From the NCBI RefSeq assembly GCF_019443105.1, contig NZ_JAHZIJ010000010.1, positions 1 through 64,000 of the forward strand: a stretch of 64,000 bases of DNA. The letters are read 5' to 3'. Within the stretch, counting starts at the first letter, position 1; every line of letters starts with the position of its first letter. Position numbers and translations under genes: made by a program. A model generated the notes under the pieces. It was not told where the DNA came from, made no database searches, and saw only the letters and a list, made by a program, of their open reading frames with translations. The stretch comes from Paenibacillus oenotherae. GTDB lineage: Bacteria; Bacillota; Bacilli; Paenibacillales; Paenibacillaceae. Shown in pieces: positions 46,113 through 53,785 of this stretch.

Positions 46113-46152
46113 AAAAAAAATCCGCCCATCGCAATATGCGACAGTGCGGATT
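46113..46152 (-). terminator. Terminator after the Cys-rich gene
   Basis: AATCCGC/GCGGATT stem followed by eight T on the minus strand, 56 bp after the end of the Cys-rich gene. Confidence 0.7.
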
Positions 46153-46207
46153 ATAGCCAGGCGCCGGTTCAACTTCGGATGGTACAACTCAGTTACTGTG
46201 ATTGCAC

Positions 46208-46573
46208 CTACAGGTTCGTACAACCATCGTTCGAGACGCAGATGTCGAAAGTAATACGAACGTCACAGCATTCGCCAAACACGCAGCTGATACGCACACA
46301 AGATAATCTGCCTTGATTGAAGAAACAGACGACATTACAGTTGTTACCGATCAAGTCTTCAATAACTTTGCGGTTTTTACAACGAATAGCGCGAACGAGC
46401 TTTGCGGCTACTTGACGGTTTCTCAGCGAGCAGAAGAAATCACATAGATCTTCTCCGGCCTCCTGAATACCTTCTACTGCACCATCCTGCTTCTTACAAC
46501 AACTTGAGCTTGAGATACGGGCGCGGTTTTTGCGAACGACTTTGACATTGCTAAACTTAACCTTGGCTGACAC
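46208..46573 (-). CDS. Cysteine-rich protein, possible spore coat component
   Basis: The 121-residue product holds 13 Cys (CC near residue 25, a spread in the middle, and SCVFGECCDVRITFDICVSNDGC at the end) with a basic start. Cross-linked, Cys-rich proteins of this size are common in spore coats, e.g. CotY/CotZ, but I see no clear family match. GTG at 46573 with AGGAGGAG five bases upstream. Confidence 0.6.
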   Translation of the reverse strand: MSAKVKFSNVKVVRKNRARISSSSCCKKQDGAVEGIQEAGEDLCDFFCSLRNRQVAAKLVRAIRCKNRKVIEDLIGNNCNVVCFFNQGRLSCVRISCVFGECCDVRITFDICVSNDGCTNL

Positions 46574-46856
46574 TGAATCTCCTCCTCTAAGGCGAACTTG
46601 AGATAATATATGAGAGGTGAGAGATTATGGCATGGACAGGAATTCCCCGTAAAATGTGTATTCTCAAAGCCTTCAAGAGCGCATAGTCAACCGCTTTGCG
46701 GTGGAGATGCCCTGCTATTATTTTGCATGATAGATAAGATTGGCAGAACATGCGTATATCCTATCAATATTCCACATTAATCCAAATTAGGACTACCATT
46801 AATAGAAAACGTATAGTAGAATGATGTCGAATCTTACCAAAAGAGGAGGGCATCAC

Positions 46857-47276
46857 ATGAAAAGAATAATGCTGGCCATCATTTCTTTGCTAAGCATCAG
46901 CGCACTGGCTGCCTGTGGAGGTGGTGGCTCAACGTATACATCTGATGATGTTATCGCTGCTTTTACTAAGGCGGGGCTCGAAGTAGAGGATGCCGTTGCA
47001 ATTTCCAAGGAAGACATGGGTATCGTTCCTGCGAAGTTCAAAGAAGGCAAAAGATTCTCGATTCCCTCTGCTGGAGAAGCCGAAGGCGGAAGAGTTTTTG
47101 CTTTCGATAACGATTCCGATCTGACAGAATTGAAGGAGTTTTTCGGCAAGATTGGAGAGGAAGGAACGATCTTCTTCACTCGGACAGCTGATAAAGGGAA
47201 CATCTTGATTCAAATTACCGGACGAGTAGAGGAAGAATTGTTCAATAAGTATAAAGCTGCTCTTGAATCGTTGTGA
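46857..47276 (+). CDS. Small lipoprotein, hypothetical
   Basis: The 139-residue product has a lipoprotein signal (MKRIMLAIISLLS, lipobox LAAC) and a compact alpha/beta domain (TSDDVIAAFTKAGLEVED ... ELKEFFGKIGEEG). I recognise no enzyme motif. The ATG at 46857 has AGGAGGG; the frame runs 12 codons further up without a ribosome site. Confidence 0.75.
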   Translation: MKRIMLAIISLLSISALAACGGGGSTYTSDDVIAAFTKAGLEVEDAVAISKEDMGIVPAKFKEGKRFSIPSAGEAEGGRVFAFDNDSDLTELKEFFGKIGEEGTIFFTRTADKGNILIQITGRVEEELFNKYKAALESL

Positions 47277-47351
47277 TTCTGCAGGCGCCTGCGCTTAGCC
47301 ATCCATACTCATCGAACTCAAACAATCATGCACGGCATAGCAATGGAGGAA

Positions 47352-47397
47352 GAGGCGTCCCAAGTCATTCGCAGATGACAGAGGGGCGCCTCTTTTT
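47352..47397 (+). terminator. Terminator of the lipoprotein gene
   Basis: AGGCGTCCC/GGGGCGCCT arms with a ~17-base loop and five T on the plus strand. Confidence 0.75.
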
Positions 47398-47462
47398 GAC
47401 CAGGCGGATTTTCGGCACCTCATCGAATAGCAAGGGCATTCCCATAAGAGGAGCACTCAAAC

Positions 47463-47499
47463 AAAAAGACGCGGTTCCGAATATTCGGAAACCCGCGTC
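47463..47499 (-). terminator. Terminator of tRNA-Thr
   Basis: GACGCGG/CCCGCGTC stem with the inner palindrome TTCCGAATATTCGGAA, followed by five T on the minus strand. Confidence 0.8.
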
Positions 47500-47514
47500 A
47501 TTACTGGCTGCACA

Positions 47515-47589
47515 TGGTGCTGATGAAGGGAATTGAACCCCCGGCCTACGCATTACGAGTGCGTTGCTCTACCCCTGAGCTACATCAGC
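47515..47589 (-). tRNA. tRNA-Thr (anticodon CGU)
   Basis: The minus strand folds as a cloverleaf: acceptor GCTGATG/CATCAGC, anticodon stem ACGCA/TGCGT with loop CTCGTAA (anticodon CGT), T arm with GGTTCAATTCC. CCA is encoded. The anticodon reads ACG, threonine. Confidence 0.95.
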
Positions 47590-47737
47590 AGAACAAGATG
47601 TCATTATAAGCGACCTTTATAATATATCTCATGATAAAAATAAAAGTCAAGCTTTTTTTCACGCTGTTACACCCTAGTGCAACACACACTGGTATCATTG
47701 CACCAAAAGCATGCCAGGCCTCCCTCCACGCCGCTCA

Positions 47738-49315
47738 TCACTTCGGTTTGCAAATGAGCGCGCGCCTTCTGGGCTTGACGCCATCAGCCGGCGGCTGAGG
47801 CAGCTCCAGCTCCTCTGTCTCGGCAGCAGCCGGACGCACCGGGAGATAGAGCATGAACGTGCTCCCCTCTCCCTTGCTGCTCTGCAGCTTCAGTGATCCG
47901 CCCAGCAAACGCGACAGCTGCAAGCTGATTGAGAGTCCCAGGCCTGTCCCGCCATACTTGCGGTTAATGGCGCCATCCTCCTGCCGGAAGGCCTCAAAGA
48001 TGAGCTGCTGCTTGTCCGGATCGATCCCGATCCCCGTATCTGCGACGCTGAACACTACCCTCGGCGGAACCAGGGGCCGGATGGCCGGCCGGCCCCATGA
48101 CGCAGGATTCCAGTTGCGGATGCGGCGTGAGCTCTGCGGTCCGGATTCGATAGCAGCGGAGCCGCCCTCGTATCCCACATGCAGCTTGACGCTCCCCTGC
48201 TCAGTGAACTTGAACGCATTCACAATCAGATTCCGCAAAATTTGATTCACACGCAGCGCATCCGTCCGGATCGTGCCGGGAACATTCTCTGCGACCTTCA
48301 TCTCGAAATCCAGCTTCTTCTGATCGGCAACCGGTTGAAATTGCTGATGCAGCATATGCACCAGATCATACGTAGAGACAGGCTCGAAGACGACATCCAT
48401 CTTCCCCGCCTCAACCTTGGATAGATCCAGAATATCGTTGATGAGCTGGAGCAAGTCATTGCCGGCCGCATGAATCAGATCACCGTAACGGATCACTTCG
48501 CTTTCATAGCTGTCCTCATCATTATCCCGGATCAGCTGCGAAAGCAATATAATGCTGTTTAGCGGTGTCTTCAGTTCATGGGACATGTTCGCCAGAAATT
48601 CCGACTTGTATTTGGAGGCTTGCAGCAGCTCATGCGCCTGGTCCTCCACCTCCTGCTTTGCTTCACGCAGCGCTCTTGTCTGCCGCCTCAGCAGCATGTT
48701 CATCATGCGCAGATCATCAACCCGCTGCTGCTCCATCCGGAAATCTTTGATAATAAAAACAAACAGGCCGCTGAGTATTAACCGGAGCGGAAATGCCACG
48801 ATGCCGATATTGTACCAATACTCCCAACAGTCCATATTGTTCGTAATATCGTATACAAGAGTGGCATTCAGCGCAAATACGATATTCAGGCCAATAACAG
48901 CAGCAGTGCTTTTCCAGACAGACTTCCAGGATACCCGCTGCAGCCCATAGTTCATCGCCGCCCCTACGAGGCCAAGCACAATCATGCTGACAAAGCCCGC
49001 CCAGCCCATACTGTCCAATCCGAAGAACAGGCGCCCGGCACCGATTCCGAAGCCGATAATCGCAACAGCCGACGGGTTCGGCAATACCAGCACAGCAACG
49101 ATAAGCGGCACGAACCGCAGATCGACCAGCGTATCATGGATTCGCAGGCCAAAGACCATGGCAAGCCAGCCGCCAAGAATGAAGATTGCAATCGTTATGC
49201 CGTACTTCACTTTAATGCTTGTATGCTGGAATATGTATTTGTAGCCCAGATTGAACAAATAAGCAAGTGTTATTAGAAGGCTTATATTCACCAAAAATAT
49301 TTTGGAAAACGTCAA
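47738..49315 (-). CDS. Sensor histidine kinase with 5TM (LytS-type) sensor domain
   Basis: The 525-residue kinase has six membrane helices in the first 205 residues, with the 5TMR-LYT motif IIGFGIGAGRLFFG, then a coiled linker, HisKA with FLANMSHELKTPLNSIILLSQL and an ATPase domain with NLIVNAFKFTEQG, DTGIGI and GGTGLGLSIS. An extra loop (about 405-435) sits between the N and G1 boxes. TTG start with GGGGGAG six bases upstream. No regulator gene is adjacent, so it is an orphan kinase. Confidence 0.84.
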   Translation of the reverse strand: MTFSKIFLVNISLLITLAYLFNLGYKYIFQHTSIKVKYGITIAIFILGGWLAMVFGLRIHDTLVDLRFVPLIVAVLVLPNPSAVAIIGFGIGAGRLFFGLDSMGWAGFVSMIVLGLVGAAMNYGLQRVSWKSVWKSTAAVIGLNIVFALNATLVYDITNNMDCWEYWYNIGIVAFPLRLILSGLFVFIIKDFRMEQQRVDDLRMMNMLLRRQTRALREAKQEVEDQAHELLQASKYKSEFLANMSHELKTPLNSIILLSQLIRDNDEDSYESEVIRYGDLIHAAGNDLLQLINDILDLSKVEAGKMDVVFEPVSTYDLVHMLHQQFQPVADQKKLDFEMKVAENVPGTIRTDALRVNQILRNLIVNAFKFTEQGSVKLHVGYEGGSAAIESGPQSSRRIRNWNPASWGRPAIRPLVPPRVVFSVADTGIGIDPDKQQLIFEAFRQEDGAINRKYGGTGLGLSISLQLSRLLGGSLKLQSSKGEGSTFMLYLPVRPAAAETEELELPQPPADGVKPRRRALICKPK

Positions 49316-49510
49316 CCGAAACTCCCCCTACTAATTATAGGCATGCCCCGCAACCTGTAGTTGTCTGCGCCTCGAAGCTTTTAAGTTCTTACTCTATTAT
49401 CGGGGAGCATATGATGGATAAGTACACTATTAGCTGGTGCCAAGGAGGGATTCATTCTGTCAGATACCAATCAGCTCACGCCCCAACTGCTGTATCAAAA
49501 GGAGCCCGGT

Positions 49511-49768
49511 ATGGTCAAGTCCATACTCCACACCCGCAAGCTTATGCATGACTTGTGTGCAAAGCATTTGCACCAAAGGGTTAGGGTGGAGACGATGGAC
49601 GGCATCACGTATGAGGGAACGATTATCCATATCGATCATTGCCTGCTTTATTTGCATTGCGGCAATCCTGCGTGGGACGTAGACCGGACCTTCGCTAATC
49701 CTTACAGTGCGATACTGCCCCTCGTATTATACGAACTTCTGGTCATTACCCTTCTTTACACATCATGA
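49511..49768 (+). CDS. Small conserved protein with Sm/SH3-like beta part, hypothetical
   Basis: The 85-residue frame from ATG 49511 holds HQRVRVETMDGITYEGTIIHIDHCLLYL, which looks like a small beta-barrel (Sm/SH3-like), and ends in a hydrophobic stretch (PYSAILPLVLYELLVITLLY). The protein-like reading goes on upstream to an ATT or CTG (49454/49457) placed 5 or 8 bases after a perfect AAGGAGG, adding 18-19 residues; the ATG has AAGGAG too. Function unknown; this type of protein is met in Paenibacillus-like genomes. Confidence 0.65.
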   Translation: MVKSILHTRKLMHDLCAKHLHQRVRVETMDGITYEGTIIHIDHCLLYLHCGNPAWDVDRTFANPYSAILPLVLYELLVITLLYTS

Positions 49769-49793
49769 ATCACATTGAATCATTCCGAACCGC

Positions 49794-50744
49794 TCAGCTC
49801 GGTTCGGCTCTTGCATGGATGGACAAGTCCATGGACTCAATTGCGCTCCCTAGTGCCGAAGCGCTCTGAGCGGCATCAACGAATGGCTCGCCTTCACCGA
49901 GAGAACGGCGAATCCACTCCGCCATAGGAGCGGAAAGCTGCAGCTCCTGCTCCCAGCCTTTGTCCGCCGCCCCCTCGATCGTGGGAGTGTAACCGGAATA
50001 TAGCAGGAATAACGCCAGGTGGCCGATGCCATACAGATCGCTCCCAGGCTCCGGCTGGCGCATACGGCGTTTCACAGCTCCCCAGCTTACACTGCTTCCA
50101 GCGCCGCCATGTTTTAGGCCACGCTCATGAGAAGCAGCAGCTTCGGAGCAGTTCTCATGCCCTGCCTCTCCTTCTCCCAGCGCTTCCGCAAGATCAGCTG
50201 GAAGCTGCTCGCCAATTCCGCATGCAAGCCCATAATCGATCAAATATACATGATGCCCATTCGTTATAACATTAGGTATCCGGACATCCCGATGGACATA
50301 GCCAGTAGCATGCAGATAGGCTAATGGGCGGAGCAGCTCACGCAGCACAAGCGCTGCAGCTCGCTCATCGAACAGCATGCCCTGCTCCATCACCCGCTCT
50401 TCCAGATTAGCGCCGTCCAGCAGCTCCATCACGAGCGCCATCCGTCGTCCGCTCCCGACATAATCGATCCAGGCAGGAATTTGCGCATGAGACAAGTCTG
50501 CCATAATGCGGCTCTCCCGCTCTAGCAGCGCAAGCCCCGCCTTTCCTTTGCTCGGCTTATTGAGCTTGATCAGAACTGCGCTGCCGGAGCGCAGATCGAC
50601 GCCGGCATAGGCTTGACCATAGCTGCCCATGCCGATGAATCGAATCAGCTTATACCGCTCAGCAATTACTTTTCCTTGCCGCAGCGGGTAATCCCGCCAA
50701 GCATTCAATACGCTCTGCAGCCAGCCCTGAAGATAGCGAAACAT
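49794..50744 (-). CDS. Hanks-type serine/threonine protein kinase
   Basis: The 316-residue soluble kinase has the glycine loop FIGMGSYGQAYAG, Lys in AVLIKLNK, VMELLDGANLEE, HRDVRIPNV (catalytic loop) and LIDYGLA in place of DFG. A Gly/Ala/Ser-rich insert (about 205-235) lies in the activation segment. No membrane helix or PASTA domain. ATG at 50744 is eight bases from GGAGGGGG. It phosphorylates unknown proteins. Confidence 0.82.
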   Translation of the reverse strand: MFRYLQGWLQSVLNAWRDYPLRQGKVIAERYKLIRFIGMGSYGQAYAGVDLRSGSAVLIKLNKPSKGKAGLALLERESRIMADLSHAQIPAWIDYVGSGRRMALVMELLDGANLEERVMEQGMLFDERAAALVLRELLRPLAYLHATGYVHRDVRIPNVITNGHHVYLIDYGLACGIGEQLPADLAEALGEGEAGHENCSEAAASHERGLKHGGAGSSVSWGAVKRRMRQPEPGSDLYGIGHLALFLLYSGYTPTIEGAADKGWEQELQLSAPMAEWIRRSLGEGEPFVDAAQSASALGSAIESMDLSIHARAEPS

Positions 50745-50870
50745 ACCCTGATCCCCCTCCGCAAAGCAATTTGCAATTTTATCCATCGTATGCGAAACCA
50801 TCGATCATCTCTTGCGTAATTTAATAAAAGCATACACAATTGCCCGCTATTCTTAAAGGAGGTTTTACTG

Positions 50871-51044
50871 ATGTTTAAATACTTGATCAAACGATTAATA
50901 TATTCATTAATGGGACGTAAACACCGCCCGCAGCATCATTACAGCAGCAGCGCATACAAGCATCGTTATCCGCACAACTACCCTCCTCAGCAGCATTATG
51001 GGCACAAGCGCTACAAGCGCAGATACAGCAGCTACTCGAGCTAG
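50871..51044 (+). CDS. Small basic His/Tyr-rich protein (57 aa), hypothetical
   Basis: A strong AAAGGAGG site stands seven bases before ATG 50871. The 57-residue product (MFKYLIKRLIYSLMGRKHRP, then repeats of HY, YKH, RRY and Ser) is very basic. Such tails occur in small spore-coat proteins; no family is recognised. A terminator follows. Confidence 0.6.
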   Translation: MFKYLIKRLIYSLMGRKHRPQHHYSSSAYKHRYPHNYPPQQHYGHKRYKRRYSSYSS

Positions 51045-51053
51045 TCATAGCCA

Positions 51054-51118
51054 GGCGGTTGTCTGAACCTTGCACAACAACCGCTTATTTTACAAGGGCG
51101 GTTGTTGTGTTTTATTGT
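51054..51118 (+). terminator. Terminator after the small basic gene
   Basis: GCGGTTGT and ACAACCGC form a stem followed by TTATTTT; a second GCGGTTGTTGT copy can pair with the middle arm and is followed by GTTTTATTG. Confidence 0.65.
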
Positions 51119-51241
51119 TGGCATCAAATGAAATTGTTAAGAATATGTTAGCAAAACAAACATATGTCTTACCTTCCCTTTATAAGGGACTAAAGGGTTT
51201 ACGTTACAATGGGTACAAATCGAGATCGGAGGTGCATGGCG

Positions 51242-51460
51242 ATGACGAAGGTTATCACCTTCAAGAATCGTACCGTTCCCGTCCACTACCCTTCCGAGCA
51301 AGCAACCTATCTAGAACTGCTTCATAATAAGCTGCTTGAAATGGAGTACAACTTTGATTTCCGCAAAAAGTGGAGACGGATAGCGTCAGTCGAAATGATC
51401 CGTGACGTGGCGATTCTTCAATACAACGACGGAACAAAGCTTTATATGGAAGTATGCTGA
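51242..51460 (+). CDS. Small hypothetical protein
   Basis: The 72-residue product (MTKVITFKNRTVPVHYPSEQ ... ILQYNDGTKLYMEVC) looks like a small alpha/beta protein. GGAGG is nine bases before ATG 51242. No family is recognised. Confidence 0.6.
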   Translation: MTKVITFKNRTVPVHYPSEQATYLELLHNKLLEMEYNFDFRKKWRRIASVEMIRDVAILQYNDGTKLYMEVC

Positions 51461-51589
51461 TCGGCTATATGCAACGGGCAGCCCTATGTCTGAATACTGG
51501 ACATGACGGGCTGCTCTTTTGCGTTGTTATTCAAACGCCGAGACAAACGAGATGCGAGCTAGGCGAAGTCATGCGAAACCGCAGTTTTT

Positions 51590-51760
51590 TCCCCGTTTCT
51601 GACCTGATAAAGGTGAAATGCCTGCCAGAGTGCAGGTATTTCACCTTCGTTTCCCCTTAACAGCCGATTTTTGCTCAAATTCATGCGTGATCGCAGGAAT
51701 TGTACCATTATGGCGTCTTGTAACCGAAATTCATGCACATTCGCAGGCTTCTTACTCCGT
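51590..51760. repeat. Palindromic repeat cluster 4
   Basis: Three hairpins in the same order as in cluster 3: CCTGCCAGAGTGCAGG (51621-51636), CATGCGTGATCGCAGG near 51685 and CATGCACATTCGCAGG near 51732. About 60 bp later copy B of the 100-bp element follows. No gene between 51461 and 51889. Confidence 0.75.
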
Positions 51761-51825
51761 CACGCTGCCTTCAAAACACTTGGAGAAGAGATCATCCAGA
51801 ACGTTGTTTGATGATTTAACGAAAA

Positions 51826-51926
51826 AGATGCTTCCAGTCCCACTTTTCAGTGGTTTTCGAGGCATCCCTTCACATCATTTTGGACTGACTCATTGGATAC
51901 TGGACTTTTCGGGACAGCCCCATGCG
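51826..51926. repeat. ~100-bp dispersed element, copy B
   Basis: Aligned with copy A at 38176-38275 over its length: hairpin GATGCTTCC...GAGGCATC, TTCACATCATTTT, GGACTGACTCATT, then GGACTTTTCGGGACAGCCCC. Its outer end, GGGGCTGTCCCGAAAAGTCC inward, is like an IS terminal repeat. It overlaps the last dozen codons of the EAL gene and supplies its stop. Confidence 0.7.
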
Positions 51927-52765
51927 GCTATTGAAGCACACAGCTGTGATTGAAGCAGGTGGGGCCCAATACCCGTCCCCTCAAGCGGCATGCCAAGCAG
52001 ATAACCCTGATGGAAATCACAGTTCCATTCTTGAAGCAGCTTCAACTGTCCGGAATCCTCTATCCCTTCAGCAACGACCTCTAATCCGAGCCGATGAATA
52101 AGTGTAATCAATGACTCCACCATAATCCGATCCCTGGAGCTATCGCACAGATGCTCGATAAACGACCGGTCCAGCTTCAAGGTGTGCAGCGGAAGCAAGC
52201 GCAAATAAGCGAAGGAGGTATGTCCCTCTCCGAAATCGTCGAGCGCAATGCGAACGCCTGCATCTCTCAACCGGCACAGATTAGTAATGATAGGTCCACG
52301 GGAATCAATCCTGATGCCCTCCGTGATTTCCAGCTCCAGACATTGGGGAGGGGTGTTCGTGGAATCCAGTATCCGCAGCACAGTTTCTACAAAGCCTGGT
52401 GACTGGAGCTGCAATGTCGAGACATTAACGGACATAATAAGAATGCCCAGCCCTTTATTATTCGCCGCATGAAGCATCCTGCAAGCTTCATGGATGACCC
52501 ATTCGCCGATTGGCACAATCTGCAAGCTCTGTTCGGCAAGCGGCACGAACTCTGCAGGAGATACAGGTCCGTAGTCAGCATGATCCCAGCGCAGCAGCGC
52601 TTCGAAGCCTCTCAGCCGCCCTGACGCGCCATAGATGGGCTGATAGCATAATCGCAGTTGCTCCCGATCAAGCGCTTCCCCCAGCGCATTCATCAGCTCG
52701 AGCTCCCGATAGCTTCGTATTTCTTTCCGTTGCATGACCGGTTCATCTCCGCTCATTATCGTCAT
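51890..52765 (-). CDS. EAL-domain c-di-GMP phosphodiesterase
   Basis: The 291-residue product is an EAL domain without GGDEF or sensor: CYQPIYGASGRLRGFEALLRW (EAL), SVNVST, LELEITEG, ALDDFGEGHTSFAYL, LKLDRSFI, EVVAEGIED and QGYLLGMPL. All metal- and base-type residues appear kept, so it should cleave c-di-GMP to pGpG. The last residues (AAWGCPEKSSIQ) come from the repeat element at the 3' end, so the native tail was probably replaced. Confidence 0.86.
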   Translation of the reverse strand: MTIMSGDEPVMQRKEIRSYRELELMNALGEALDREQLRLCYQPIYGASGRLRGFEALLRWDHADYGPVSPAEFVPLAEQSLQIVPIGEWVIHEACRMLHAANNKGLGILIMSVNVSTLQLQSPGFVETVLRILDSTNTPPQCLELEITEGIRIDSRGPIITNLCRLRDAGVRIALDDFGEGHTSFAYLRLLPLHTLKLDRSFIEHLCDSSRDRIMVESLITLIHRLGLEVVAEGIEDSGQLKLLQEWNCDFHQGYLLGMPLEGTGIGPHLLQSQLCASIAAWGCPEKSSIQ

Positions 52766-52942
52766 TGTCATCCTTTCGCAGTGTGGTCACGAACAACCTT
52801 TTGCCTGAATTCTGACACATAACAATTAGGAAAGTTGGAAGCCATTATTAGAAAGTTGTTAAATTTTACCCTGAAAATAAAAGAGAGAGGCCGCTTGCGC
52901 CATTCATACCTGCCGCGTGCAGCCTCTATCCGAGTGAATAAA

Positions 52943-53659
52943 CTATTCCTCTATTTCGTTCATATATTTATACCCGACGCCCCATACGGTTCGGATGAAC
53001 TTGGGCTCCTTGGGATTGCTCTCCACCTTGCGACGAAGATTGACGATGTGCACATCAATCGCGCGGTCGGTTATAAAGGAGTCGAATCCGCGAATGGCAT
53101 TAATGAGATCCTCACGGCTGAATACCTTGCCCGGATGCATCAGGAACAATCTCATCAGCTCAAACTCGGAGAAGGTCGTCTCCACCAGGTTCCCCCGCAC
53201 AAGCAGAAGCCGACGGTCCGTATCAAGACGTATGGCCGCTTCAGGCCGATGTGCTTCATTTCCTTCATTGCTAACGCCAATTGCAACAGGCTGAATCAGC
53301 CGGGCACGGCGAATAAGCGCTTCCACCCTTGCACTTAGCTCATGCATGCTGAACGGCTTGCACAGATAATCATCTGCCCCGGCGCGCAGCGCTTGAACCC
53401 GTTCTGATACTTCTGACTTCATCGATACGATCATGATGGGGGTGCAGGACGTCTGTCGGATTTGCTGGCACAGGCTCGTTCCGTCCCAGTCTGGAAGCAT
53501 CAGATCCAGCAGCACCAGATCCGGATCATATTGCTCCAGCAGCTCCAATCCATCAGCACCGTTCTGTGCTTGTCTAATGTCATAGCCCTCTTCCGACAAA
53601 TACATCGATAGCATATCGCTCATCATGACGTCATCTTCAATGACTAGTATCTTGTACAT
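52943..53659 (-). CDS. OmpR-family response regulator
   Basis: The 238-residue product has a receiver domain (ILVIEDDVMMSDML, phospho-Asp in LVLLDLMLPDWDG, Lys in LCKPF) and a C-terminal winged helix (FSEFELMRLFLMHPGKVFSREDLI; DVHIVNLRRKVE; IRTVWGVGYKY). It binds DNA when phosphorylated. It lies 126 bp after the hybrid kinase gene and is probably its partner or a target of its Hpt domain. AGGTGGAG precedes ATG 53659. Confidence 0.9.
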   Translation of the reverse strand: MYKILVIEDDVMMSDMLSMYLSEEGYDIRQAQNGADGLELLEQYDPDLVLLDLMLPDWDGTSLCQQIRQTSCTPIMIVSMKSEVSERVQALRAGADDYLCKPFSMHELSARVEALIRRARLIQPVAIGVSNEGNEAHRPEAAIRLDTDRRLLLVRGNLVETTFSEFELMRLFLMHPGKVFSREDLINAIRGFDSFITDRAIDVHIVNLRRKVESNPKEPKFIRTVWGVGYKYMNEIEE

Positions 53660-53785
53660 CAAACTCCACCTTTGAGGGAATTGAAGATTGGTCTTCTGAA
53701 ATGCGTCTACTATCATCATACAATAGCCGACAAAACCCAACAATAGATTGTTAGAAAAATGTTAGGAAAAATTGTCGAATTTTGC

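Noticed and set aside
46627-46686. 19-codon frame with start ATG 46627
   Set aside because: Only a weak ribosome site and no other support.
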